From NCBI RefSeq assembly GCF_016888165.1, contig NZ_JACSWC010000425.1, positions 16,012 to 80,011 of the forward strand: a stretch of DNA of 64,000 bases, given 5' to 3'. The stretch is from Halomicronema sp. CCY15110 (lineage in GTDB: Bacteria; Cyanobacteriota; Cyanobacteriia; Phormidesmidales; Phormidesmidaceae). Position numbers and translations under genes: made by a program. The notes beneath the pieces are model-generated. The model ran no database searches and had not been told where the DNA came from. It saw nothing but the letters and a program-made list of their open reading frames with translations. Each line of letters opens with the position of its first letter. The first letter of the stretch is position 1. This document shows, one piece after another, positions 8,596-15,798 of the stretch.

Positions 8596-9264
8596 TTATC
8601 CTTCAGCTGGAGCATGCCGAATTATGGAAACATAAACCACTGCTAGCGTGAGACGTTGCCAGTTAGGCTGATTAGCCATAAAAGCCACCCCGCCAAAGAG
8701 CGCCAGCCAGCCAACTGGGCCGATGGCCAAAGCAATCACCTGGCTCATCCCCATATAAGCTGCGAAGGGCAAGGTAATACCAAGCGTGCTGGTCAGTCCT
8801 CCCAGCACTGTGCTCGCCATGAGATATACTCCAAATCCGCTGGCCTTAGCGGCGGCCATTGCTCCACCCGTGAGTAGCAATCCTTCTAAACTAGGATCAT
8901 CATTGTTGCGCTCCATTTCCAAAACAAGCCATTCTTGCTGCTCTGGAGAGAGCTGGTCGAACATGTCCTGAAACACCTTCGCGACCACAGCTGTTTCAAT
9001 TTCGTCGGTGCTTAGATGCTTCCAACGTCGCCCATTGAGAAGCGCAAGCCAGTCGATACCGATATGATCAGCAACATCAGTAACAACCTGCTTCCAGGAT
9101 TCATCCCAAAACAGCTGCCCAATGCTACCGGCTCTGAGATAGCGAATATGGTTGCAAAGAGTGTCAGGATCACTGCCAAAGCCTGAGTCAGTGAGTTCAC
9201 CCAGGTTATGGCGCTGCTCACGGGTAGCACTTTTGACAATTTTTCTAAATTCACGCAGTGCCAT
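8596..9264 (-). CDS. YaaW/UPF0174-family protein
   Basis: A 222-residue protein. Residues ~25-110 fit the YaaW-family helical domain, with IRYLRAGSIGQLFWDESWKQ, then VVTDVADHIGIDWL and a later helix MFDQLSPEQQEWLVLEMER. The C-terminal half is hydrophobic and glycine-rich (LLLTGGAMAAAKASGFGVYL, IALAIGPVGWLALFGGVAF). E. coli YaaW has the same two-part plan and no established function. It is more G/C-rich than its probable relative at 6343-7119. Start ATG 9264 opens MALREFRKIVK. Confidence 0.65.
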   Translation of the reverse strand: MALREFRKIVKSATREQRHNLGELTDSGFGSDPDTLCNHIRYLRAGSIGQLFWDESWKQVVTDVADHIGIDWLALLNGRRWKHLSTDEIETAVVAKVFQDMFDQLSPEQQEWLVLEMERNNDDPSLEGLLLTGGAMAAAKASGFGVYLMASTVLGGLTSTLGITLPFAAYMGMSQVIALAIGPVGWLALFGGVAFMANQPNWQRLTLAVVYVSIIRHAPAEG

Positions 9265-9853
9265 AACAGAAAGGAACAGGAATACAGCTCTGTTCTGGCA
9301 TGCCCAATCTTCGTGTGCTGTGACTTTGCAGGGAAATTATTTGAATCTTTATATGGGAGCTTTAACACCACTCACGACAAGAGCAGACTTCAGTTAGGCT
9401 GCCTGCCAAACCAACATCGATCTGTTACAGAAGAAGCGCGGTTGCTTGGTATGACGATGGCAAAGGCGATTGTAGTGTTGGTGTTGACATGAGATCGAGA
9501 AGCTGGCCCATAAAGCCTTGAAACGTAAAAATTCCCGACTTCGATGGCTCACAAAATACGCCAACGACCTTACCGATGAGCAGGTGCAAGATGCCTTGGG
9601 CTGTGTAAAAGGTTTCACCACGCGCCTGAATTTGCTGCCCAACGGAAGGAGCATTGCAATGGAAACTAACCGTTTCTCGCGCTGAGCGGCATCACGTTTT
9701 ACGAGGTAGTAGACCTGGTGGGCGAGGATTTTTGTCGGACTTCTAGAGCGACCGCCCTCAACCCACCACATTGTTGCTATTGAAGAAATATGAGTAGGTT
9801 CAGTATGAAGGTTAGGCTTCCTGGCATTGATCCAATTAGGGCAAGGGGCAATC
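9265..9853. other. 589-bp region with probable gene remnants
   Basis: No intact gene is convincing. A plus-strand open stretch at about 9492-9685 reads EIEKLAHKALKRKNSRLRWL and then ANDLTDEQVQDALGCVKGFT, which looks protein-like but lacks a start and ends at a stop near 9683. It may be a decayed gene of unrecognised family. The GTTGGTGTTGAC phrase shared with 5720-5735 lies just upstream. Confidence 0.35.
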
Positions 9854-10300
9854 TTAATGAAACACGCTCAAGTCAAGCACTTTGTCTCTCCACTCAGGAT
9901 GCTCTTTTGTGATGACATCTAAATTTTTTGGCGTCCAAACCGAGCGCTTTTTAAGCGTATTACATTTTTGGCAAGCAATTACAAGGTTAAAATCCCTTGC
10001 AACACCGCCAATTGCTGCGGGTATTACATGTTCTACGATGTACTCATAAGCATTTGTATCACTACAATATTGACATTCTTTGCCATCCCTCTCAAAAATC
10101 CGCTTACGCATTGCTGCTGATTGGAAAGGTGTTTCCTTTGTTTTCGGCCTTCGAATAGCAACGATATCGGCGTATATTGCACTAATACTGCAACCATATT
10201 GCTCTGCAAGCTCTTTCTTGAGTTTCGGCGTCATTGTGACATCTTGCTCGATCAATCGTCTGACATGAGCTTGGGGTTCATTAATGTTGGGATGTGCCAC
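9854..10300 (-). CDS. HNH endonuclease with N-terminal helix-turn-helix
   Basis: A 148-residue protein from GTG 10300. Residues ~20-55 (TPKLKKELAEQYGCSISAIY) look like a helix-turn-helix. Residues ~68-130 carry the HNH nuclease: MRKRIFERDGKECQYC, then EHVIPAAIGG, DFNLVIACQKCNTLK. The two CxxC pairs would bind structural zinc. The H of EHVIP and the N of DFNLV are the expected metal and catalytic positions. HNH proteins with a DNA-binding head occur in homing, phage-packaging and restriction roles. Context (next to a PD-(D/E)XK protein in a defence-rich region) favours restriction-like or mobile-element function, unproven. Confidence 0.85.
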   Translation of the reverse strand: MAHPNINEPQAHVRRLIEQDVTMTPKLKKELAEQYGCSISAIYADIVAIRRPKTKETPFQSAAMRKRIFERDGKECQYCSDTNAYEYIVEHVIPAAIGGVARDFNLVIACQKCNTLKKRSVWTPKNLDVITKEHPEWRDKVLDLSVFH

Positions 10301-10404
10301 TTAATTATTCCCAATCATCAACCGCAGATAGTCTCTGCATCGTACCCAAACAGCTCATGATGGTCAACCGTTAAAGCTATACTACATACACTTTGAGGAG
10401 GGCT

Positions 10405-11946
10405 CTAAAGGATAGAAACGTCACTAAGATGTCTGTAGTTATGTCCTCTGTTATCGGGCTGTATGGAAGGGAAACCGCTTTGCTTCGAGAAAATCAACTC
10501 TGACCAATTTTCAAGGCTTCTATTGGAAATCCAATGTTCAAATTCATGTAGAGAATAAACAACTGGCGGCATGTTCAACCTCATACGAGAGCAATAATCA
10601 GTTTGCTTCACCATTTCTTCGAATACAGTAGATGCAGCAATACTGTCATAAAATGTGAGAATAAGAGGAATTACTGGCTTATCGTCAAGACTGAGAGCTT
10701 CCACTGTTATTCCAATTTGCTCAAATGCAGAATGAATGCGGCACCAGACATCTGCGAGCTTATCAGCTTGAAAATACGCACTCGTGTCAGCAGACATGAG
10801 ACTACTTTTGCACTCTATTAGAATGTATGCATTCTCAGTTCTGATGAGAAAATCAGCTCGTTTATCTTTGCTGGAGCTAGGATTTTTAACTTCAGGAATT
10901 TTCTCAAAAGAGTTAAGGCAAGTAAGAGGAAACAATACCGTTTCAAGATAATCTTCAAAAGCATGGCTTAATAGCTGCCCTAGTTTTTTCCCGTTACCAT
11001 ATTTAATAGCAAGACTCCTTACTCCATTCCAAGATGATTCAGTCAAAGAAAAAGGATCTGGCAAACAAAACTCTCCATCTCTTAATTCCACAAAAGGAAT
11101 TTCCAAAAAGTGATTATAGAAAAGAGGGCGATAGTATTCAGGGATGCTATTTAGATCATCGTTGATTCTTCCACGAAATGATGGAGTGACCTGTGATGAG
11201 AAAACCGCACTATTTTGGCTAATGAAAATTTTCAAGTTCTCTTGAGTAATCCCTGATTCCTGAAGTTGATCATCCATACTAGGCAGACTAGAAAACTCAC
11301 AGAACCCTTTTCTTCTAGAAAACCATCCAAACAAGGCTAAGCATGCTAAAAATTGTTTAAAGTATTCTGGTGGGTTCAATCCCACACTATTCGAGAAGTT
11401 CTTTGAAAAATCATTTTCAGAACGTCTATCCATTAATTCGACAAGCTTAATTGTTCGACGTATACGAGAGGCAGGATGTCCAAATCCTGCATTTTGAAAA
11501 GCACCCATACGCTGCACGAACAAGCCAGCTGTATGGGCAGTAATTACTTTCGAATCCAATATAGAACTTAACTTTAAAGACCAGTTTCGAACAATATGGC
11601 TATGATCTGATTCCCAGTTCTGGATGGAGTTCAATAGAAGCTCAATTTCCCTTTTAAGGATCTGCTTGTCTGCGATAGTATGTCCGTCCCAGTTATGATA
11701 AGCGTTTATCAATTCATCAAAAATTTGAACACTAATATTCTTCTGCCTATGAGGATTACCAGCGCTTGCTAGTAGCATAAGCCGCACAGCATAGTTACGC
11801 TCAGCATTGCCAAGCACCCAGTCTCGAGAATTTGAATATTTAGTTGTCCACTTTTGCCAACATATATTGGTCCCAATTTCTAGGACGGATGTTGAGTTAT
11901 AGCGGCGAATAAACTCACGAAGCTCGGAGAAACTTTTAAAGTCCAT
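10405..11946 (-). CDS. PD-(D/E)XK nuclease-like protein
   Basis: A 513-residue protein. The C-terminal third contains a nuclease-like core: an upstream helix with a conserved acid (LLSHAFEDYLETVLFP), then KRADFLIRTENAYILIECKS (residues ~360-379), supplying the D...ExK catalytic pattern, followed by helices. The first ~330 residues are helical and of unknown function. Proteins with a large variable N-terminal part and a PD-(D/E)XK tail are common single-gene defence or restriction-like systems. The coding region is more A/T-rich than the plasmid-core genes. It lies 105 bp upstream of the HNH gene on the same strand. No partner methylase is seen. Confidence 0.75.
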   Translation of the reverse strand: MDFKSFSELREFIRRYNSTSVLEIGTNICWQKWTTKYSNSRDWVLGNAERNYAVRLMLLASAGNPHRQKNISVQIFDELINAYHNWDGHTIADKQILKREIELLLNSIQNWESDHSHIVRNWSLKLSSILDSKVITAHTAGLFVQRMGAFQNAGFGHPASRIRRTIKLVELMDRRSENDFSKNFSNSVGLNPPEYFKQFLACLALFGWFSRRKGFCEFSSLPSMDDQLQESGITQENLKIFISQNSAVFSSQVTPSFRGRINDDLNSIPEYYRPLFYNHFLEIPFVELRDGEFCLPDPFSLTESSWNGVRSLAIKYGNGKKLGQLLSHAFEDYLETVLFPLTCLNSFEKIPEVKNPSSSKDKRADFLIRTENAYILIECKSSLMSADTSAYFQADKLADVWCRIHSAFEQIGITVEALSLDDKPVIPLILTFYDSIAASTVFEEMVKQTDYCSRMRLNMPPVVYSLHEFEHWISNRSLENWSELIFSKQSGFPSIQPDNRGHNYRHLSDVSIL

Positions 11947-12338
11947 CTGTATCGTTTTAGTTTATTAGACTTTTACACAAAATTTCAGCAGAAAATTAGT
12001 AGAGAGCACTGGTTTCTTCGGTTACATTTCTTTCAATTTATAAATTTTGAATTAGAAACCAGGGTTCTGAGCAAGCACGATAGATCGCGGTCTTCCATCA
12101 ATTTTCAGCCAAGACTTCATCGCATTTTATCTGAGGGAGAGATCGCTCCTGCATCAACAAATTAACAAATACAATTGTACTGAGCGATCTCTTTCCGCCC
12201 TGCGACACAGCAGTGTAAACACACCTGACGAAAAAGGCAAAATCCTGGTGGAACGCTTTTATGGCAAGGATTCCAGCTATTTTTCCCTATTCAGAAGTTT
12301 GTAAAAACTGAATGATCGATACCTAAACCGGAATCTTG
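11947..12338. other. 392-bp intergenic region
   Basis: A/T-rich spacer between the PD-(D/E)XK gene and the TerB-like pseudogene. It holds no gene. It contains the inverted repeat at 12138-12192 and would carry promoters for both neighbours. Confidence 0.5.
12138..12192. repeat. 11-bp perfect inverted repeat
   Basis: AGAGATCGCTC (12138-12148) is repeated inverted as GAGCGATCTCT (12182-12192), separated by 33 A/T-rich bases. It could be an operator or the ends of a tiny non-autonomous element. No target duplication is apparent. Confidence 0.5.
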
Positions 12339-12407
12339 GTGCAGTATTTAGAAACTAGGGCGGGGAAAAATGAAGCAAGCACAAACGCTGAGATAAGGGA
12401 CAACCAG

Positions 12408-12415
12408 GCTGGATT
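12408..12415. repeat. left copy of 8-bp target-site duplication
   Basis: GCTGGATT directly abuts the left IS end. The identical octamer at 13584-13591 abuts the right end. Confidence 0.9.
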
Positions 12416-12431
12416 GGGAGCAGGTCACTTT

Positions 12432-13307
12432 CTACGTAGAAAAATACCGTTCAGGAGTGAGGTCATCATTCAGGTAGGCACAGCGATGCGCCAACACTTG
12501 TGGCACCCGCTCAGGCTTCCAGGAAGCCCCGGCCAGTTTCGTGCGCTGGCTAATCTGCTTGACCAAGGACTCGACATCTCCCGAACCAATGGTCCAGCCT
12601 TCTTCCTGGTAATAACGATAGTTCGGCAGGCGCTCTCGATGCCGTTGCAAGTCATTACAGAACCGTCTGGCGCTCTCCGAGCCCTCTGCTTCTAACAACG
12701 CCATGGCCGCTTCCACCTGACCTTGCCACCAATGACTGCGGACCGTTGCTAAGATCTCACTCGTCGCTGAAACGCCATGTAAATTCTCCATCAAGTGATA
12801 CCAATCTAAGATCTCGTGCCGCTGATGCTCAGTGCCAATCTGAGCATAGAGCCCCCAAACCCCCTCATGACCATCACCTAGACAATCAACGGTGGCGGCT
12901 AACGGCAATCCGTTGGCCCACGCCAAGAGGCTTTCGTTGTCTTTGAACCACGCCGTGCCTTGCGCTTCTAGGCCCAGATTCAAGGCTTTGTATTCGCGCC
13001 ACTCAGAGGCTTCTCCCTCCGGTGTCCGGAGACGAATCATGCCCCCATCTAGACTCATCTGCTCGATGGGCGCTTCCGGGACGGGCACCGGGAACGACTG
13101 TCGATGCACTAATCGTTGTGGTGTCTTCGCACTCACCCGCCGACCGGTCTGCATTTCGACTTCTACTTGGGCCTTTTGGTAAGACACCACGGCGCTTTGG
13201 CGCAAACAGCACAGTTCCAGGTAAGGGCTGAGGCGGCTGTGAGCACTCACTTCTAACCGCTCAGCTTGGACACTCGTTAACCGCAACGTCCCGAGAATAC
13301 TCTTCAA
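12432..13307 (-). CDS. ISKra4-type transposase, downstream frame
   Basis: The main part of the DDE transposase (291 residues from a TTG at 13307, but probably made as a fusion with the upstream frame). Visible features are an N-terminal DNA-binding part, MSLDGGMIRLRTPEGE with the first catalytic Asp (~86), ATVDCLGDGHEGVW (second Asp), ILDWYHLMENLH, and GSGDVESLVKQ carrying the terminal Glu. The open frame extends upstream without a stop to the six-T run at 13349-13354, where slippage would join the two frames. The gene ends right at the left terminal repeat. Confidence 0.9.
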   Translation of the reverse strand: MKSILGTLRLTSVQAERLEVSAHSRLSPYLELCCLRQSAVVSYQKAQVEVEMQTGRRVSAKTPQRLVHRQSFPVPVPEAPIEQMSLDGGMIRLRTPEGEASEWREYKALNLGLEAQGTAWFKDNESLLAWANGLPLAATVDCLGDGHEGVWGLYAQIGTEHQRHEILDWYHLMENLHGVSATSEILATVRSHWWQGQVEAAMALLEAEGSESARRFCNDLQRHRERLPNYRYYQEEGWTIGSGDVESLVKQISQRTKLAGASWKPERVPQVLAHRCAYLNDDLTPERYFST

Positions 13308-13519
13308 CTGGCGAGGGTATCCCTCGTCTGTAGCCGTGACGGTTTGGCAAAAAACTCCCCAATCACAGGCGTGACATGTGCTTGCACTTGTGCTCGTACC
13401 GTCGATTCAATCGCCCCTAAAGTCGAGACCGGATGCTCCTGCTCACAAGCGTCCTGATACAGTAACTCCGCGATCCGCTGGCTGCACTGGAGAAGTTCTT
13501 GTTGTTCGGCTGGTGTCAT
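13304..13519 (-). CDS. ISKra4-type transposase, upstream frame with slippage site
   Basis: A 71-residue N-terminal frame from ATG 13519 (MTPAEQQELLQCSQRIAELL). It ends in a stop overlapping the start region of the main frame. On the coding strand the run TTTTTTG (13354 to 13348) follows VIGE. A -1 shift there gives GEFF followed by CQTVTATDEGYPRQLKSILG, which enters the main frame smoothly. This fits programmed translational or transcriptional slippage as used by ISMich2-like elements. Confidence 0.8.
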   Translation of the reverse strand: MTPAEQQELLQCSQRIAELLYQDACEQEHPVSTLGAIESTVRAQVQAHVTPVIGEFFAKPSRLQTRDTLAS

Positions 13520-13583
13520 CGTGTGCCCTCTTGAGTTCGATTCCCTTACTCTAATTTTTCTCTCCAGAAAGTGACCTGCTCCC

Positions 13584-13591
13584 GCTGGATT
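13584..13591. repeat. right copy of 8-bp target-site duplication
   Basis: GCTGGATT immediately after the right IS end, identical to 12408-12415. Confidence 0.9.
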
Positions 13592-14850
13592 GGCTAAAGC
13601 GGTTATTTCAAGGAACGCGCAATCCGTCTTGTCTCGCAAGTCTCAGAACCCCCGCCAATCTAAAGCTAAAGCGCCACAGCCAGAGACGTTTCCAGCTCGT
13701 GAAAAGATTCTGACTAGACAAAGCCCCCTCAAGCCCTCAAAATCGCCTTCCAGTAATTCTTCGATCAGCGCCAAACGTCCTATCGATGCGTCTCAGCAGA
13801 TCGATCGCATTCGCTCACCTCTCCCATCCACAACACCTACAAACCCTCTCCGATCGCCTGCGCCCGTCACCCCAAAATCTAAAACTCGGGTTCCACCCCC
13901 GCTCCCTACGCCAACCGCTGTCTGGGTTCCTCCAGGCAAAAGTGTCAAAGTTAAAGACTATGTGATTCCCGGCGAGATGGTTTATGTCGGTTCTCGCTTA
14001 CCAACAGAAGGGGCACATTCACGAGTCGATCCCTGTCTGATTAATCCTCAACTTCGGATTGCCGCCTCTAGTCCGGATTATGAGGGCAGGGGCAGGGGCT
14101 ACTGCCGTCTTATAGCGATATTCCCCCCGACTGCCGAGCCGCTTATCTGGAATGGTTAGCCGGTGATCGCCGCGATTCCAACGCTTGCATCGGCTACGGG
14201 TTTCTCTTCTTTTACGGCCTGGAACGGCGGGTGCTCAGGGACTTTCAGGCGCTCAAAATCGATGTCTCCGAGGAAATGGCCCAAATTACAGCTGAAGTCG
14301 AGCGGCTGTTAGCAATTTATGGGAGCAACTTCTCCTTTAGCAGCTACGGCTCAAAGTTTTTGGAGATCTGCCAGTTGCTGCAAAATTCCGGGATTGGGCA
14401 GGTGTGGAGCCACCTCTAAATCGAGCCTGTTGGGAAATGCCCCTCAGCTTGAAGGTGACGCTGGGGCGCATGATTGCCGAGGGCCAACCGATTCCCGCCG
14501 ATTGGATGTGGTCCTGTTATCTCCATTCTGAACAGACCCGGCTAAGAACACCTGCTACTCGGTGTGCTGAAGATTTTTGCAAACTGCTGCGATCGCGGTA
14601 TCAAAAGCACTATGGCGCAGGGATGGTGATCAAGCCCAACAAACGCAAACTGAAACTTGAGCGTCGTCCTGCCAAATCTAAATTCTTAAGCGTAACCCTC
14701 ACTCATTTGCAGGGGAACATCGCTAAACTCAGAAGATGGATTGAGTTTGCAAATGGCTTGTGGAGGAGTTTGGCAGCAGCTACCACGTCTCCCGAAATTT
14801 GAGAATGCGTGAGATAGCTAAACCCGTAGGCATTTAGGAGGACGGTCTAA

Positions 14851-15453
14851 ATGATTCAGGGACTCGAAAAACCAAAGGCTTCAGAAGACACGGTATTCCT
14901 CTACTACGATCGCACCTGGGAGCAATTCAAACACATTGAGAAGGGCTTAGAAGGCTCTCCTGGGGTGCGGCTATTCTTTTACGAGGGAGTGGTTGAAGTA
15001 CTCATGCCAGGGCAACCCCATGAGATTTTCAAGAGGGTCATTAGCTCTCTGTTAGATTATTTCTTCTTGCACTTCAATATCGCCGTGACGCCAACCGGAT
15101 CGGTCACTCAAGAGCAGGAAGGGGTCGCTTCTGCACAGGCAGATGATTCATTTTGCTTTGGAGACATTAAGCCGATACCAGACTTATCCATTGAGGTAGT
15201 TTTTACAAGCGGCTCCATCGCTAAATTGAAGCGGTACCAGGCATTAGGAGTACCTGAAGTGTGGTTTTGGGAAGATGGACTTTTAACCCTGCATCGCTTA
15301 GGCGAGAACGGATACACCAGAATCTACAGGAGTCAAATTCCTGAACTGGAGAGGCTGGACATTGAGCTGTTGTCTCGCTGTGTCTTAATGGGCGAAACAG
15401 ACTGGCTAGGAGCCGTTCGAACGTTCAGAGAAGAGATTACGAAAGCTCAATAA
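14851..15453 (+). CDS. Uma2-family (DUF820) endonuclease-like protein
   Basis: A 200-residue protein with the Uma2 pattern: early RLFFYEGVVEVLMPGQPHE, central IPDLSIEVVFTSGSIAKLKR (residues ~111-130), and YQALGVPEVWFWEDG. The D...E.V and K positions form the PD-(D/E)XK-like site. Uma2 proteins are abundant in cyanobacteria, often in many copies, and are viewed as putative restriction-like nucleases of unclear role. The start is supported by AGGAGG (14837-14842), 8 nt before ATG 14851. It is followed by the CRISPR regulatory region. Confidence 0.85.
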   Translation: MIQGLEKPKASEDTVFLYYDRTWEQFKHIEKGLEGSPGVRLFFYEGVVEVLMPGQPHEIFKRVISSLLDYFFLHFNIAVTPTGSVTQEQEGVASAQADDSFCFGDIKPIPDLSIEVVFTSGSIAKLKRYQALGVPEVWFWEDGLLTLHRLGENGYTRIYRSQIPELERLDIELLSRCVLMGETDWLGAVRTFREEITKAQ

Positions 15454-15609
15454 CCCACGGAACGGATTAATATTATTTTGCTGAGTAGTGTCGGTGCAAC
15501 CATTTTGCTAGGGTCTACTTATGCTGGCGAGCGCGACTTGAACCGCAGTCAGCAGCCTGTAATGGCACAGAGAAGCGAAGTGGGTAAGGCACAACAGAGC
15601 TGGATAATA
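15454..15609 (+). other. short coding-like remnant before the mini-CRISPR unit
   Basis: Between the Uma2 stop and 15609 one frame reads LLSSVGATILLGSTYAGERD followed by LNRSQQPVMAQRSEVGKAQQ. This resembles the N-terminal helix and following segment of a pilin-like secreted protein, without a proper ATG or full length. It is best seen as a gene scrap. A TAATAG box at 15605-15610 could be the -10 of a promoter for the mini-CRISPR RNA, but no good -35 is visible. Confidence 0.3.
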
Positions 15610-15709
15610 GTAAACTCCCGACACGGGACTGAATTGAAAAATAATCAAAAGCCTTAACACGCAAGTGTTTTAATTGGCTCATCCCAATTCGCTTGGGACT
15701 AAATTACCG
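15610..15709 (+). ncRNA. CreR-like mini-CRISPR: pseudo-repeat, 35-nt pseudo-spacer, pseudo-repeat
   Basis: 15610-15640 is a diverged copy of the array repeat: hairpin CCCG-ACA-CGGG and 3' part GGGACTGAATTGAAAA, against GGGACTGAATTGAAAC in the array. 15676-15709 is a second diverged copy: GGCTCATCCC, hairpin CCCAA-TTCGC-TTGGG, then GGGACTAAATTACC. Between them lie 35 bases, within the array's spacer lengths (34-43). Both hairpins keep pairing although their bases differ from the array stem CCCTC/GAGGG, which argues for selection on RNA structure. The pseudo-spacer starts ATAATCAAAAGCCTTAACA and matches 15766-15784 at 16 of 19 positions. The plan equals that of reported Cas-regulating RNAs (CreR), which guide the effector to repress the cas promoter without cleavage. 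Confidence 0.7.
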
Positions 15710-15710
15710 A

Positions 15711-15735
15711 TTCCCCTGGACGTTTTAGTTCAGGG
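15711..15735. repeat. inverted repeat in the cas promoter region
   Basis: TCCCCTG and CAGGGGA (7-bp arms, 12-nt loop) lie between the mini-CRISPR unit and the cas3 start. There is no T-run after it, so it is more likely an operator or RNA hairpin than an intrinsic terminator. Confidence 0.4.
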
Positions 15736-15765
15736 GAACTATATTAGTCATAACTTGTCGGGGTC

Positions 15766-15787
15766 ATTATTAAAAGACTTAACATAC
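15766..15787 (+). promoter_or_regulatory. candidate CreR target site before cas3
   Basis: ATTATTAAAAGACTTAACA aligns base for base with the start of the mini-CRISPR pseudo-spacer. Mismatches fall at positions 3, 6 and 12, and pairing ends after position 19. Every sixth base of type I guides is flipped out and tolerates mismatch, so 6 and 12 are the expected neutral positions. The bases on the 5' side, where a PAM would be, are GTC. The site ends 12 bp before the cas3 GTG. Bound effector would cover the promoter end and the ribosome-binding region. Confidence 0.6.
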
Positions 15788-15798
15788 GTGAAGGCTCT

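Larger units (their letters stand above)
12416..13583 (-). mobile_element. ISKra4-family insertion sequence, ISMich2-like
   Basis: An 1168-bp element bounded by perfect 18-bp terminal inverted repeats, GGGAGCAGGTCACTTTCT at 12416-12433 and its reverse complement at 13566-13583, and flanked by the 8-bp duplication GCTGGATT. The transposase is on the minus strand in two overlapping frames. An 8-bp duplication and split frames are known traits of the ISMich2 subgroup of ISKra4 elements in cyanobacteria. The perfect ends and exact duplication suggest a fairly recent insertion into the TerB-like gene. Confidence 0.92.
12339..14802 (+). pseudogene. TerB-N/TerB-C-type gene, IS-interrupted and frameshifted
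   Basis: If the IS and one copy of its target duplication are removed, codons at 12339-12415 join in frame to 13592 onward. The joined frame holds a Pro/Ser-rich linker and a TerB-N-like domain (VWVPPGKSVKVKDYVIPGEM, VYVGSRLP). The frame breaks near 14104: TACTGCCGTCT looks like a one-base loss from TACTGGCCGTCT, and the next frame continues correctly (LPSYSDIPPDCRAAYLEWLA, FLFFYGLERR). A second break near 14400-14420 precedes MPLSLKVTLGRMIAEGQPIP and IKPNKRKLKLERRP, after which the protein is truncated. Intact relatives combine TerB-N and TerB-C and often accompany helicases in stress or conflict loci. This copy is dead by several independent lesions. Confidence 0.75.

Noticed and set aside
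9394..9771. Minus-strand frame of 125 codons
   Set aside because: Basic, low-quality composition antisense to a more protein-like plus-strand remnant; no start signal.
12336..12695. Plus-strand frame running from the TerB-like gene into the IS
   Set aside because: A chimera created by the insertion; past 12415 it is antisense to the transposase.
15454..15660. Reading the first pseudo-repeat as the end of a pilin-like coding frame
   Set aside because: The frame lacks a proper start and length, whereas repeat similarity, hairpin pairing and spacer spacing all support an RNA element.
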